From assembly GCA_017436705.1 (NCBI GenBank), contig JAFSCP010000021.1, forward strand, positions 1 through 38,342: a DNA stretch of 38,342 nt. The letters are read 5' to 3'. The first letter of the stretch is position 1. The number at the start of each line of letters is the position of its first letter. The translations under genes and the position numbers were made by a program. Below the pieces are notes generated by a model. It searched no databases, was not told the DNA's origin, and saw only the letters and a program-made list of their open reading frames with translations. This document shows positions 1 through 7,369 of this stretch, in pieces. This stretch comes from Bacillota bacterium (lineage in GTDB: Bacteria; Bacillota; Clostridia; Peptostreptococcales; Anaerovoracaceae).

Positions 1-100
1 CGGTGCTGAGCTTCCCTGCTCACGTACGTAAGTACGCTCCGCGGGTCGCCAGCTTGCTTCCTAGCTGCAAACGAAAAATCCGGCGTTACTGCCAATGAAT
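1..100. other. GC-rich structured spacer at window edge
   Basis: The first 60 bases are about 63% G+C by hand count, well above the flanking genes. They contain two back-to-back hairpins: TGAGC (8-12) with GCTCA (19-23), and CGTAC (24-28) with GTACG (33-37) closed by a GTAA (GNRA-type) tetraloop. No start codon with a ribosome binding site is visible. One minus-strand frame stays open to the window edge, so the end of a reverse-strand gene cannot be excluded. It may be the 3' part of a structured RNA or a dispersed intergenic repeat; the edge truncates it. Confidence 0.4.
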
Positions 101-111
101 ACAGTTAAATT

Positions 112-139
112 AGCCCGTGGCGCAAGCTGCGGGCTTTTT
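112..139 (+). terminator. Rho-independent terminator
   Basis: AGCCCG (112-117) pairs with CGGGCT (130-135). The stem continues through two G-U wobbles and two G-C pairs to a GCAA tetraloop (122-125), and a T5 run ends at 139. It closes whatever transcript enters the window from the left and insulates the promoter that starts 14 bp downstream. Confidence 0.85.
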
Positions 140-152
140 GTGTGCAGAAAAA

Positions 153-181
153 TTGACATGGACACGCCGGGGTGGTAAAAT
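153..181 (+). promoter_or_regulatory. Sigma-A type promoter for the ywaF-like/ecf/trmB operon
   Basis: Consensus -35 TTGACA (153-158), a 17-bp spacer, and -10 TAAAAT (176-181); a TATAAT lies immediately next at 181-186. The -10 overlaps the GTG at 172 that would give the longest reading frame, so translation must start further in, at the ATG at 250. Confidence 0.85.
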
Positions 182-249
182 ATAATATTGAGATTATACT
201 AGAAAGCTATGGCAAAATACACAGAAAGGGTTTTGAAGGAAAAGATACA

Positions 250-1017
250 ATGAACTGGGAATATTTTGTTATATACGAACAGCTGATAGAAGAACGGGGA
301 CTGGATATAGGTTTCAAACTTTACGGCATGGGCCATCTGATATGGCTGGCGGCCATTATTATCGGAATTATTCTTTGGTCAGGATATTATAAGACTCTGA
401 CTGCACGTAAGCAGGCAAAAGTCAGAAAGTTTTTTGCTGTGGCAATTCTCTGCTCTGAAATACTGAAGGATGCCATACTGATTATGGGTGATGCACCTAT
501 GAAGGGGTATCTGCCTTTCCACCTTTGCGGACTGGCTATTTTCGGTATGCTTGCAGATGCTTTTCTGGATTTCCGCAAAATCACAGGACAGATGCTGGCA
601 TTTGCGTTTATGCCGGGAGCTGCGGCTGCGCTGCTTTTCTGCAACTGGACAGAATATCCTTTCTTCAATTTTATGAATATTCATAGTTTCGTTTTCCACG
701 CGTGGATAATCTGCTATGTGATTATGATTTACCGCAACGGAGAAGTACGTCCGTCCTACGGTGGAATGTGGAAAGTTATAGGAATGCTTGGTGCTATTGC
801 AGTACCGATTCTTTGTCTGGACAAGATAATTGATGAAAACTATCTGTTTGTGAACGAAGCATCTGAAGGTTCACCACTTGTGTTCCTGTGGGATATTTTC
901 GGAACCAGATTCGGTGAAATCGGCTATCTGGCATCCTATGCGGCATTGGTAATTGCAGTACTTCATGTGCTGTTTGTTGTGTATACTTTTACAAATAAAA
1001 GAGTTAAAAAAAGATAA
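250..1017 (+). CDS. YwaF/TIGR02206-like integral membrane protein
   Basis: A 255-residue, highly hydrophobic protein with about six or seven membrane segments and no soluble domain. It resembles the YwaF (TIGR02206) family: an HLxW stretch near the start, a PFHLCGL segment in the middle, a loop with D-x-I-I-D-x-N-Y-L-F, and a C-terminal membrane pair. The family has no established biochemical role. The start is ATG 250, preceded by AAGGAAAAG; an upstream in-frame GTG at 172 lies inside the promoter -10 box and can be excluded. It is the first gene of an operon that continues 12 bp later with an AroD-like gene and then the ECF transporter genes, so a membrane or transport link is possible but is inference only. 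Confidence 0.6.
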   Translation: MNWEYFVIYEQLIEERGLDIGFKLYGMGHLIWLAAIIIGIILWSGYYKTLTARKQAKVRKFFAVAILCSEILKDAILIMGDAPMKGYLPFHLCGLAIFGMLADAFLDFRKITGQMLAFAFMPGAAAALLFCNWTEYPFFNFMNIHSFVFHAWIICYVIMIYRNGEVRPSYGGMWKVIGMLGAIAVPILCLDKIIDENYLFVNEASEGSPLVFLWDIFGTRFGEIGYLASYAALVIAVLHVLFVVYTFTNKRVKKR

Positions 1018-1029
1018 GGGGAAAAAGAA

Positions 1030-1761
1030 GTGAAACTGAATTTTTTAAGACCGGCAAAAGAAACTAAGAAGAGAAGACCTGAAATTTGTCTGTCATTAAA
1101 CTGCAGCAGTCTGTCCGAAGTAGTGGCAGAAATGGCTGAATATGGGGAATATTGTGAAATCATCGAATGGTGTGCAGGAAGAATGGAAGGAGCAGAAAAC
1201 TACTCCAAAGAAGCTTTCCTCATTGATGCAGAGAATGTGAAGAAGCTTTGCGGAAAGAAGAAACTGCTCATATCGTTCAAAGGCGATGAGATTATGACAA
1301 ACAAGGTTCTGAGATGGGCCATGGATGTTGCGGATATTATCAATATCAGTACTGAAAACTCAGAACTTGAACGTCTGGTAAGAGAGGCAAGACGCAAGAG
1401 AGTAAAGACCCTGATTACCTACGAAAACTTTGAGAAGATGCTTACCAAGAATGAAATCGCAGAGCAGTATCTGAAGATGGAAAAACGTGGCGGTGATATT
1501 CTTAAAGTTGCATGTCAGGCTGCATCAGAAGTAGATACTTACTGCGTTCTGGAAGGTGCTGCGGCTTACTCACAGCTCAATGGGGCTCTGCCGATTGTGG
1601 CAATTGCCATGGGTGAAGAAGGCCAGGTGAGCAGAATCTGTGCAGGGGACTTCGGCTCAGTCATCAGCTGGGCATGTGGAAGCCAGCCTACTGCTCCGGG
1701 TCAGTTCAATGCCCGCCAGCTTGCCAAGTACATGGACAATTACTATAAGGAAGAAAAATAA
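1030..1761 (+). CDS. Type I 3-dehydroquinate dehydratase-like protein lacking the catalytic His
   Basis: A 243-residue protein with the layout of type I (class I aldolase fold) 3-dehydroquinate dehydratase (AroD). Kept: Glu46 in the E-W strand; the Schiff-base lysine in GGDILKVA (Lys159); SR (201-202) before the GDFGS strand; and a TAPGQ loop (221-225, usually SAPGQ) with its Gln. Changed: the His of the usual S-x-H-D-F motif is Glu132 (Y-E-N-F), the Arg after E-W is Cys48, and the Arg of the T-x-R motif is Lys84. In known enzymes that His is the general acid/base, so ordinary dehydratase activity is doubtful. It may be a pseudoenzyme or catalyse another Schiff-base reaction. The GTG start at 1030 follows GGGGAAAAAGAAG, and the stop abuts ecfA1. 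No other shikimate genes are nearby. Confidence 0.7.
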   Translation: MKLNFLRPAKETKKRRPEICLSLNCSSLSEVVAEMAEYGEYCEIIEWCAGRMEGAENYSKEAFLIDAENVKKLCGKKKLLISFKGDEIMTNKVLRWAMDVADIINISTENSELERLVREARRKRVKTLITYENFEKMLTKNEIAEQYLKMEKRGGDILKVACQAASEVDTYCVLEGAAAYSQLNGALPIVAIAMGEEGQVSRICAGDFGSVISWACGSQPTAPGQFNARQLAKYMDNYYKEEK

Positions 1762-2601
1762 GTGGATAACATTATTAAAATAGAAAATCTGACATTTGAA
1801 TACCTCAGGGATGAGGACCAGATGAACTTAAAGGCAATAGAAGATGTGAGTCTGGAAATCGAAAGAGGAAGTTTTACGGCCATCATCGGCAAGAACGGCT
1901 CCGGCAAGTCTACTCTGGCCAAGAATCTCAACGGACTTCTCCTTCCGACAGAAGGCGTGGTTTATGTGGGTGGTTTTGATACCAGAGACGACAAGCATAT
2001 CTGGGATGTGCGCCAGACAGCAGGCATGGTGTTTCAGAATCCTGACAATCAGCTTGTTTCAGCCATAGTTGAGGATGACGTAGCCTTCGGACCCGAAAAT
2101 CTGGGCATAGACCCTGCCGAAATCCGCCGCAGGGTGGATAAGGCTCTGGAAGATGTAAACATGGGCAAATACAAAAAGAAAGCCCCGCATCTCCTTTCCG
2201 GTGGTCAGAAACAGCGCGTGGCAATTGCAGGTGTAGTTGCTATGAAACCTCAGTGCATCATTTTCGACGAGCCTACAGCTATGCTTGACCCCAGAGGCCG
2301 TGATGAAATCATGGCAATCATCGACGAGCTCCATGAAGAAGGAATCACAGTAATCCTTATCACTCATTTCATGGAAGAAGCTGTGCGCGCTGACCGTGTC
2401 ATCATCATGCACGAAGGAAAGATTCTCATGGACGGAACTCCTGCAGAAGTATACGCTCAGGAAGAACTGCTCCGTTCAGCAAACCTGACAATTCCTCTCA
2501 TGGTGGAAGTGGCTGCCAAGCTGCGCCAGCAGGGCATAGATGTGCCGCAGGGAATTATTACTGAAGAAAAGATGGTAGAATTCATATGTCAATACAAGTA
2601 G
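1762..2601 (+). CDS. ecfA1: Energy-coupling factor transporter ATPase EcfA1
   Basis: A 279-residue ABC ATPase of the cobalt/ECF type, one half of the cytoplasmic motor that powers vitamin and metal uptake through EcfT and interchangeable S components. Visible motifs: Walker A GKNGSGKST (43-51), Q-loop QNPDNQ, signature LSGGQKQR, Walker B IIFDEPTAMLD and H-loop LITHFMEEA. The GTG start immediately follows the stop of the AroD-like gene. Its end overlaps ecfA2 by 16 bp, indicating translational coupling. EcfA1 rather than EcfA2 is chosen by gene order and by the DNQ Q-loop typical of EcfA1. No substrate-binding S component is encoded here, consistent with a group II shared module. Confidence 0.9.
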   Translation: MDNIIKIENLTFEYLRDEDQMNLKAIEDVSLEIERGSFTAIIGKNGSGKSTLAKNLNGLLLPTEGVVYVGGFDTRDDKHIWDVRQTAGMVFQNPDNQLVSAIVEDDVAFGPENLGIDPAEIRRRVDKALEDVNMGKYKKKAPHLLSGGQKQRVAIAGVVAMKPQCIIFDEPTAMLDPRGRDEIMAIIDELHEEGITVILITHFMEEAVRADRVIIMHEGKILMDGTPAEVYAQEELLRSANLTIPLMVEVAAKLRQQGIDVPQGIITEEKMVEFICQYK

Positions 2602-3443
2602 AAAATTTAGTTCATATTTATGATAAAGGAATGCCTTCCGAGCAGCTTGCTCTGGACAATGTGAGTTTTGAAGCGGAAGATGGTCAGCTGGTGGGAATCA
2701 TCGGACATACCGGTTCTGGCAAGTCCACTTTGCTGCAGCACCTCAACGGACTCCTCAGGCCTCACAGCGGCAAGGTAATTGTAGGCGGTGTGGATATCAC
2801 CCAGCCTGGAGTACCTATGGTCCAGATCCGCAAAAAAATCGGTCTGGTATTCCAGTATCCTGAGTATCAGCTTTTCGAGGAAACCGTAGCCAAGGATGTG
2901 GCTTTCGGACCTAAGAATCTGGGACTCAGCGAAGAAGAAATTGCAGAAAGAGTCCGCGAGGCCATAGAGCTTGTAGGGCTTGATTACGAAGAAGTGGCAG
3001 AGCGCTCACCATTTGACCTTTCCGGCGGTCAGAAAAGAAGGGTTGCAATTGCAGGCGTTGTTGCCATGAGGCCGGAAGTGCTCATTCTGGACGAGCCTAC
3101 TGCAGGGCTGGACCCTAAGGCGCATCAGGATGTGCTGAAGATGGTACAGGAAGTCCATGAAAGAACAGGAAACATTACTATTCTGGTTTCCCACAACATG
3201 GCTGACATTGCCCGCCTCTGCGATAAAGTGGTCGTAATCGACAGCGGAAAACTGGTAGCCGTTGGAACTCCTTACGAGGTGTTTTCTCAGAAAGACCAGC
3301 TGAGAGAAGTGGGTCTTGAACTTCCACCAGTCACCCAGTTTACAGAGACACTGCGGGAAAAGGGAATTGAACTGGACAGCACAATACTTGATGTGGACAC
3401 TGCTGTCAGCCAGATTGCCAAATACTTGAAAAAGGAAAAATAG
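2586..3443 (+). CDS. ecfA2: Energy-coupling factor transporter ATPase EcfA2
   Basis: A 285-residue ABC ATPase paired with EcfA1 in the ECF heterodimer. Motifs: Walker A GHTGSGKST, Q-loop QYPEYQLFEETV (the Y-P-E-Y-Q-L-F form is characteristic of EcfA2), signature LSGGQKRR, Walker B LILDEPTAGLD and H-loop VSHNM. The start ATG lies inside the end of ecfA1 (16-bp overlap), and the stop abuts the ATG of ecfT. This strict coupling fits stoichiometric assembly of the A1-A2-T module. Confidence 0.92.
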   Translation: MSIQVENLVHIYDKGMPSEQLALDNVSFEAEDGQLVGIIGHTGSGKSTLLQHLNGLLRPHSGKVIVGGVDITQPGVPMVQIRKKIGLVFQYPEYQLFEETVAKDVAFGPKNLGLSEEEIAERVREAIELVGLDYEEVAERSPFDLSGGQKRRVAIAGVVAMRPEVLILDEPTAGLDPKAHQDVLKMVQEVHERTGNITILVSHNMADIARLCDKVVVIDSGKLVAVGTPYEVFSQKDQLREVGLELPPVTQFTETLREKGIELDSTILDVDTAVSQIAKYLKKEK

Positions 3444-4244
3444 ATGATAAGAGATATTACTTTAGGACAATATTTCCCTGGGGAATCAGCCATTCACAGA
3501 CTGGACCCAAGGGTAAAAATCATTGCAACATTACTGTTCATCATTGAACTGTTTATTGTGGATAATTTCATAGGCTTTGCCATTGCAGCAGTGTATCTGG
3601 GCGCGGTGATTGCAGTTTCAAGAGTTCCCCTCAGCTTCATTGTACGCGGTCTGAAGCCTGTTATAATAATCCTGCTGTTTACATTTGCCCTGAATATTTT
3701 CATGGTAGACGGACAGATTATCTGGCAGTGGAAATTTCTGCACATTACTGTAGAAGGTGTGCGTCTGGCTGTATTTATGGCCATCAGAATCATTCTGCTG
3801 CTCATCGGCTCCTCAATGCTGACACTCTGTACACGTCCGCTGAGCCTGACCGACGGAATTGAAAGACTTCTTTCTCCGTTTAAAAAGATAGGTCTGCCGG
3901 CTCACGAGATTGCCATGATGATGACCATCGCACTGCGTTTCATACCGACACTCCTTGAAGAAACCGACAAAATCATGAAAGCGCAGCAGGCAAGAGGTGC
4001 GGATTTTGAGAGTGGCGGCCTGATTCAGAAAGCCAAAGCGCTGATTCCTATTCTGGTGCCGCTGTTTGTAAGTGCTTTCAGAATTGCAATGGATCTGGCG
4101 ATGGCTATGGAGTCAAGATGCTACCGCGGCGGCGAGCACAGAACCAGAATGCACGAAATGAAGCTGAAAGGAATGGACTGGGCGGCAATTGCTTTTCTGG
4201 TTGTGTTCCTGGCAATGATTATTATAGAGTCGAGGATTTTTTAA
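3444..4244 (+). CDS. ecfT: Energy-coupling factor transmembrane protein EcfT
   Basis: A 266-residue membrane protein that couples EcfA1A2 ATP hydrolysis to S components. The N-terminal H-R-L-D-P-R-x-K motif typical of EcfT is followed by several membrane segments. A long cytoplasmic region carries the first coupling motif Ala-Arg-Gly (183-185, in QQARGADF), and a last hydrophobic segment ends the protein. The second coupling motif reads Ser-Arg-Cys (224-226) instead of Ala-Arg-Gly, a mild deviation that keeps the central Arg. It starts directly after ecfA2, and its stop TAA shares one base with the trmB ATG. Confidence 0.92.
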   Translation: MIRDITLGQYFPGESAIHRLDPRVKIIATLLFIIELFIVDNFIGFAIAAVYLGAVIAVSRVPLSFIVRGLKPVIIILLFTFALNIFMVDGQIIWQWKFLHITVEGVRLAVFMAIRIILLLIGSSMLTLCTRPLSLTDGIERLLSPFKKIGLPAHEIAMMMTIALRFIPTLLEETDKIMKAQQARGADFESGGLIQKAKALIPILVPLFVSAFRIAMDLAMAMESRCYRGGEHRTRMHEMKLKGMDWAAIAFLVVFLAMIIIESRIF

Positions 4245-4888
4245 TGCGTCAGAGAACAGTAAAAAATTTAGAAGAAAAGCTGGAACTGAATTCAGCCTTT
4301 CTTATAGATAACCCACGTGCCTGCAAAGGTCGATGGGCAGAGGTATTCGGCAACGATAATCCGGTTTACCTTGAAGTCGGCTGCGGCAAAGGACAGTTTA
4401 TTATGAGCAGAGCCAGAGCAAACCCGGACTGCAATTATATTGCGGTGGAAGGGCAGGACAGTGTGGCGCTGAGAGCCCTGGAAAAAGCTGCAGAGGCAGA
4501 ACAGCATAATCTCAGAGTTTTCATTGATTTCGTCAATGATATAGGAGATTATTTCGAAAAAGGTGAGCTTGCAGGTCTATATCTGAATTTCAGCGATCCG
4601 TGGCCAAAGGCGCGCCATGCAAAACGCCGCCTTACATATCACAAGCGGCTGGAAAATTACAAGGCAGTGATGGCGGACGGCGGCAGCGTGGAATTCAAAA
4701 CAGATAATGATGGCCTGTTTGAATTTACACTTGAAGAAATCGCCCTGGCGGGTTTTGATATTATCGAAATGACCAGAGACTTACATAGTCCTGAGAATGA
4801 AAGGATTTACGAAACAGCACGATTTACTACCGAGTATGAGGACAAGTTCTCCGGACTGGGTAAGAATATCAATTACGTAAAAATATAA
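4244..4888 (+). CDS. trmB: tRNA (guanine-N7-)-methyltransferase TrmB
   Basis: A 214-residue class I SAM-dependent methyltransferase that makes m7G46 in the variable loop of tRNAs. The SAM-binding glycine motif is LEVGCGKGQF. The family-specific SDPWPK...H.KRRL block follows, and near the C-terminus is TEYEDKF, the usual TrmB tail. ATG 4244 is chosen because it gives the normal N-terminus (RQRTVKNLEE) and overlaps the ecfT stop in TAATG. A longer frame from 4118 would run through ecfT. It is the last gene of the operon, followed by a strong terminator. Confidence 0.93.
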   Translation: MRQRTVKNLEEKLELNSAFLIDNPRACKGRWAEVFGNDNPVYLEVGCGKGQFIMSRARANPDCNYIAVEGQDSVALRALEKAAEAEQHNLRVFIDFVNDIGDYFEKGELAGLYLNFSDPWPKARHAKRRLTYHKRLENYKAVMADGGSVEFKTDNDGLFEFTLEEIALAGFDIIEMTRDLHSPENERIYETARFTTEYEDKFSGLGKNINYVKI

Positions 4889-4927
4889 TAGCAAGGTCTT
4901 ATCCGGCCAGGCCAGCACGGGTATGAG

Positions 4928-4976
4928 CGTGTAAGGATAATTGCGGTAAAACGCAATATCCTTACACGTTTTTTTT
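4928..4976 (+). terminator. Strong Rho-independent terminator after trmB
   Basis: CGTGTAAGGAT (4928-4938) plus ATTGCG (4940-4945) pair with CGCAAT (4952-4957) plus ATCCTTACACG (4958-4968), giving a 17-bp stem with one bulged A and a GTAAAA loop. Eight T residues follow. It separates the ecf/trmB operon from the AT-rich cassette. The rest of the 4889-5090 gap shows nothing beyond a lone GTATAC at 5072-5077. Confidence 0.95.
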
Positions 4977-5090
4977 ATGCAATTTATAACCCAAAAAATA
5001 ACAGGAAAACTGAATTGTAATTTTAGAAATGTAGTAAAACAGGAGAGCTCATTTTAAGATTAAAAAGTACTGTATACAATAATGAAAACA

Positions 5091-5119
5091 TTGACAAAGA
5101 AGCTGCAATGTGGTATACA
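5091..5119 (+). promoter_or_regulatory. Sigma-A type promoter of the AT-rich amino-acid cassette
   Basis: A perfect -35 TTGACA (5091-5096), a 17-bp spacer and -10 TATACA (5114-5119). The -10 is itself part of the first GTATAC hexamer of the operator-like array, so a bound repressor would directly block RNA polymerase. The predicted start site near 5126 leaves an untranslated leader of about 75 nt. Confidence 0.8.
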
Positions 5120-5157
5120 TGAAGTGTACACTAATATAGTATACCGTTTTAGTACAC
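5113..5157 (+). promoter_or_regulatory. Operator-like array: four GTAYAC hexamers at exact 13-bp spacing
   Basis: GTATAC (5113-5118), GTACAC (5126-5131), GTATAC (5139-5144) and GTACAC (5152-5157) are each separated by 7 bp, giving a 13-bp period and a 26-bp composite repeat. The second sits in a perfect GTGTACAC palindrome (5124-5131). A further GTATAC lies upstream at 5072-5077. The array covers the -10 box and the start region of the cassette promoter. GTATAC-like palindromes are typical cores for GntR/FCD operators, and such a regulator is encoded at 10465-11160; the link is inference. Confidence 0.65.
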
Positions 5158-5201
5158 AATGATGATCAAAGGATTTATGTAAAAAGGATGTGATTGTAAA
5201 A

Positions 5202-6329
5202 ATGAAATTAGACAAGTCTTTTGCTGGAAATTGGTTTGCAAAATATGAGCACAATTGCAAGCATGATATTGCAGAAAGCTATGTAACTGCACTTACGATG
5301 GATGAATTAATGAATTTGTCAGGCAATTCTGAAGAATTAAAAAAACAGTTGCTTACAATGAAACTTGGATACAGTGATCGTTTTGGTCTTGAAGAATTAA
5401 GGCAAGCATTGAGCGACATTTATGGTGACAGTATTACAAAAGATAATATTATTACCGGACACGGAGGAGTAGGTGCAAATCAAATTGCATATAGTTCAGT
5501 TTTTGAACCTGGTGACAATATGATTTGTATATTGCCTACATATCAGCAACTTAAAACATTACCTAAGCTTATAGGTTATGAAGTTAGAGAATATTGGCTG
5601 AGACCAGAGAATAATTATGATATTGAATACGATGTAATTAGAGATATGATGGACGAAAAAACAAAGATAATATCTCTTACAAACCCTAATAATCCATCTG
5701 GTCGCTTGTTCAGCCGTAATGAACTGGAAAAATTGGCAGAAGTTGCAAAAGAACGAGATGCATATGTTTTATGTGATGAAATTTACATGTGTATACCACA
5801 TATGGATGCATACCCTCAGGTTTCTATGGCAGAAATATATGAAAAAGGAATGAGTTCATGTAGTATGTCTAAAACTTTTTCTCTCCCTGGTTTAAGAATC
5901 GGATGGGTTGTAGCAGATGCTAACCTTGTGAAAGAAATGGTGGAATACAGACATTACTACACAATGGAAATGGGTAAGGTTGATGAATTCCTTGCATCTA
6001 TAGCCATAAAAAACAGAGATAAAATCATAGGACGTAACAGAGCAGTTATTGATGAAAATCTTAGGCAGGTAGAAGAATGGATTAATGGTAATCCATTGTT
6101 ATCTTTTAGAAGACCAGACATGGGGTCTGTAGCTATTATTAAATATGATTTGCCTGTAGATTCGGTAGAATTTTGTCGAACACTTGTTGAGGAGACAGGA
6201 TTCCTGATTATGCCGGGATATGCATTTGGAATGGAAGGACATTTTCGTATAGGTTTGGTTTCTCCGCCTGAGATTACAAAAGAAGCAATAGAAACAATAA
6301 CGAAACATATGCGTAGATATGAAAAGTAA
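5202..6329 (+). CDS. PLP-dependent aminotransferase (fold type I), capreomycidine-synthase-like
   Basis: A 375-residue class I/II aminotransferase. The PLP lysine is Lys224 in S-M-S-K-T-F; the NPNNPSG motif, the D-E-I-Y cofactor aspartate/tyrosine and the C-terminal FRIG arginine are all present. The N-terminus (F-A-G-N-W-F...HDIAES...T-M-D-E-L) resembles the VioD/capreomycidine synthase and arginine-analogue aminotransferase group more than AspC, from memory of that family. Substrate unknown; an amino acid with a basic or cyclic side chain is a guess. ATG 5202 is chosen because AAGGATG (5184-5190) lies upstream; the GTG at 5190 is inside that site. It is first in a run of four genes (14-bp gap to the next) and more AT-rich than the genes outside the block. 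Confidence 0.75.
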   Translation: MKLDKSFAGNWFAKYEHNCKHDIAESYVTALTMDELMNLSGNSEELKKQLLTMKLGYSDRFGLEELRQALSDIYGDSITKDNIITGHGGVGANQIAYSSVFEPGDNMICILPTYQQLKTLPKLIGYEVREYWLRPENNYDIEYDVIRDMMDEKTKIISLTNPNNPSGRLFSRNELEKLAEVAKERDAYVLCDEIYMCIPHMDAYPQVSMAEIYEKGMSSCSMSKTFSLPGLRIGWVVADANLVKEMVEYRHYYTMEMGKVDEFLASIAIKNRDKIIGRNRAVIDENLRQVEEWINGNPLLSFRRPDMGSVAIIKYDLPVDSVEFCRTLVEETGFLIMPGYAFGMEGHFRIGLVSPPEITKEAIETITKHMRRYEK

Positions 6330-6343
6330 AAGGAGATGAGAGC

Positions 6344-7357
6344 ATGTTTAATGTCAGAATATTAAGCCAAGAACAAATAAAGTCTATTGTAAATATACAA
6401 GATGCTATCGACGCAGTAGAAAAAGTATATGCGTTAAAAGCTTCAGGCAAAACTAGTGTATGGCCACTTGTGACATATGACTTTGAAGTTGGTGTCTCAG
6501 ATATGGATATTAAATCTGGATACATTGGTGAAATTGAAATTTATGGGATGAAAGCTGTTTCATATTTTTCACAGAATATAAAAATTGGTTTACCAAATCT
6601 AATTGGAGTACTTGTTGTTTATGATGCAAAAACAGGAGTGCCATTAGGAGTTTTAGATGCAGGTTATATTACATGCTTGAGAACTGGTGCTGCGGGTGCA
6701 TTGGGCATAAAATACTTAGCACGCGAAGATGCAAGTCATCTTACCATGATTGGGGCAGGAAAGCAGGCATTATATCAAATGGCAGCGGCATTGGTTGTTA
6801 GACCGAAGATAGATTATATCAGCATTTATGATGGCTTGAGCTTTGAAAATTCTGTAGAAGTGGCTGACAATGCTGTAAAAATGCTAGCAGAACTAGGGGT
6901 TGATGCTTCTAATGTTAAATTTGAGGCTGTGAAAGATCTCAAAACAACAGTTGAAAATAGTGACATTATTGTTACCACAACTCCATCTAGAGCTCCAATA
7001 GTAATGAATGAGTGGGTAAAACCAGGGACTCATTTTAGTTGTGTAGGTTCAGATGTTTCAGGAAAACAGGAAATAGATGAAAATATTTTATCCAGAATGG
7101 CGATTTTTGTTGACGATAGAACCCAGTGTATTAATGTTGGAGAAATTGAAACAGGAATTAAAAAGAATATTATTACTCCAGATGATATTTGTGGTGAACT
7201 GGGAGAAGTTATTTTAGGCAGAGTGAAGGGACGTGTTTCTAAGGAAGATATTACTCTGTTTGATACAACTGGCATTGCAATTCAGGATTTAATAACAGCA
7301 AAGAAAGTTCTTGATATTGCAGAAGAAAAAGGAATAGGCACTATTGTAGATATTTAA
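6344..7357 (+). CDS. Ornithine cyclodeaminase/mu-crystallin family protein
   Basis: A 337-residue protein of the OCD/mu-crystallin family. Members include ornithine and lysine cyclodeaminases, ketimine reductases, some alanine dehydrogenases and SbnB-type amino-acid dehydrogenases. The family block CLRTGAAGALG with K-Y-L-A-R precedes the dinucleotide-binding GAGKQALYQ motif. Later come T-T-T-P-S, GSDVSGKQEID and VDDRTQC. Exact substrate cannot be read from the sequence. Between an aminotransferase and a PhzF-like protein, reduction of an imine or ketimine derived from an amino acid is a reasonable inference. SD AAAAGGAGATGAG precedes the ATG. Confidence 0.8.
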   Translation: MFNVRILSQEQIKSIVNIQDAIDAVEKVYALKASGKTSVWPLVTYDFEVGVSDMDIKSGYIGEIEIYGMKAVSYFSQNIKIGLPNLIGVLVVYDAKTGVPLGVLDAGYITCLRTGAAGALGIKYLAREDASHLTMIGAGKQALYQMAAALVVRPKIDYISIYDGLSFENSVEVADNAVKMLAELGVDASNVKFEAVKDLKTTVENSDIIVTTTPSRAPIVMNEWVKPGTHFSCVGSDVSGKQEIDENILSRMAIFVDDRTQCINVGEIETGIKKNIITPDDICGELGEVILGRVKGRVSKEDITLFDTTGIAIQDLITAKKVLDIAEEKGIGTIVDI

Positions 7358-7369
7358 AAGGAGAATGTG

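Noticed and set aside
172..249. GTG-initiated N-terminal extension of the YwaF-like protein
   Set aside because: The GTG and following codons overlap the -10 box of a consensus promoter; the ATG at 250 has a better ribosome binding site.
379..699. Minus-strand frames of about 100 codons opposite the YwaF-like gene
   Set aside because: No ribosome binding site or recognisable product; antisense shadow of a real gene.
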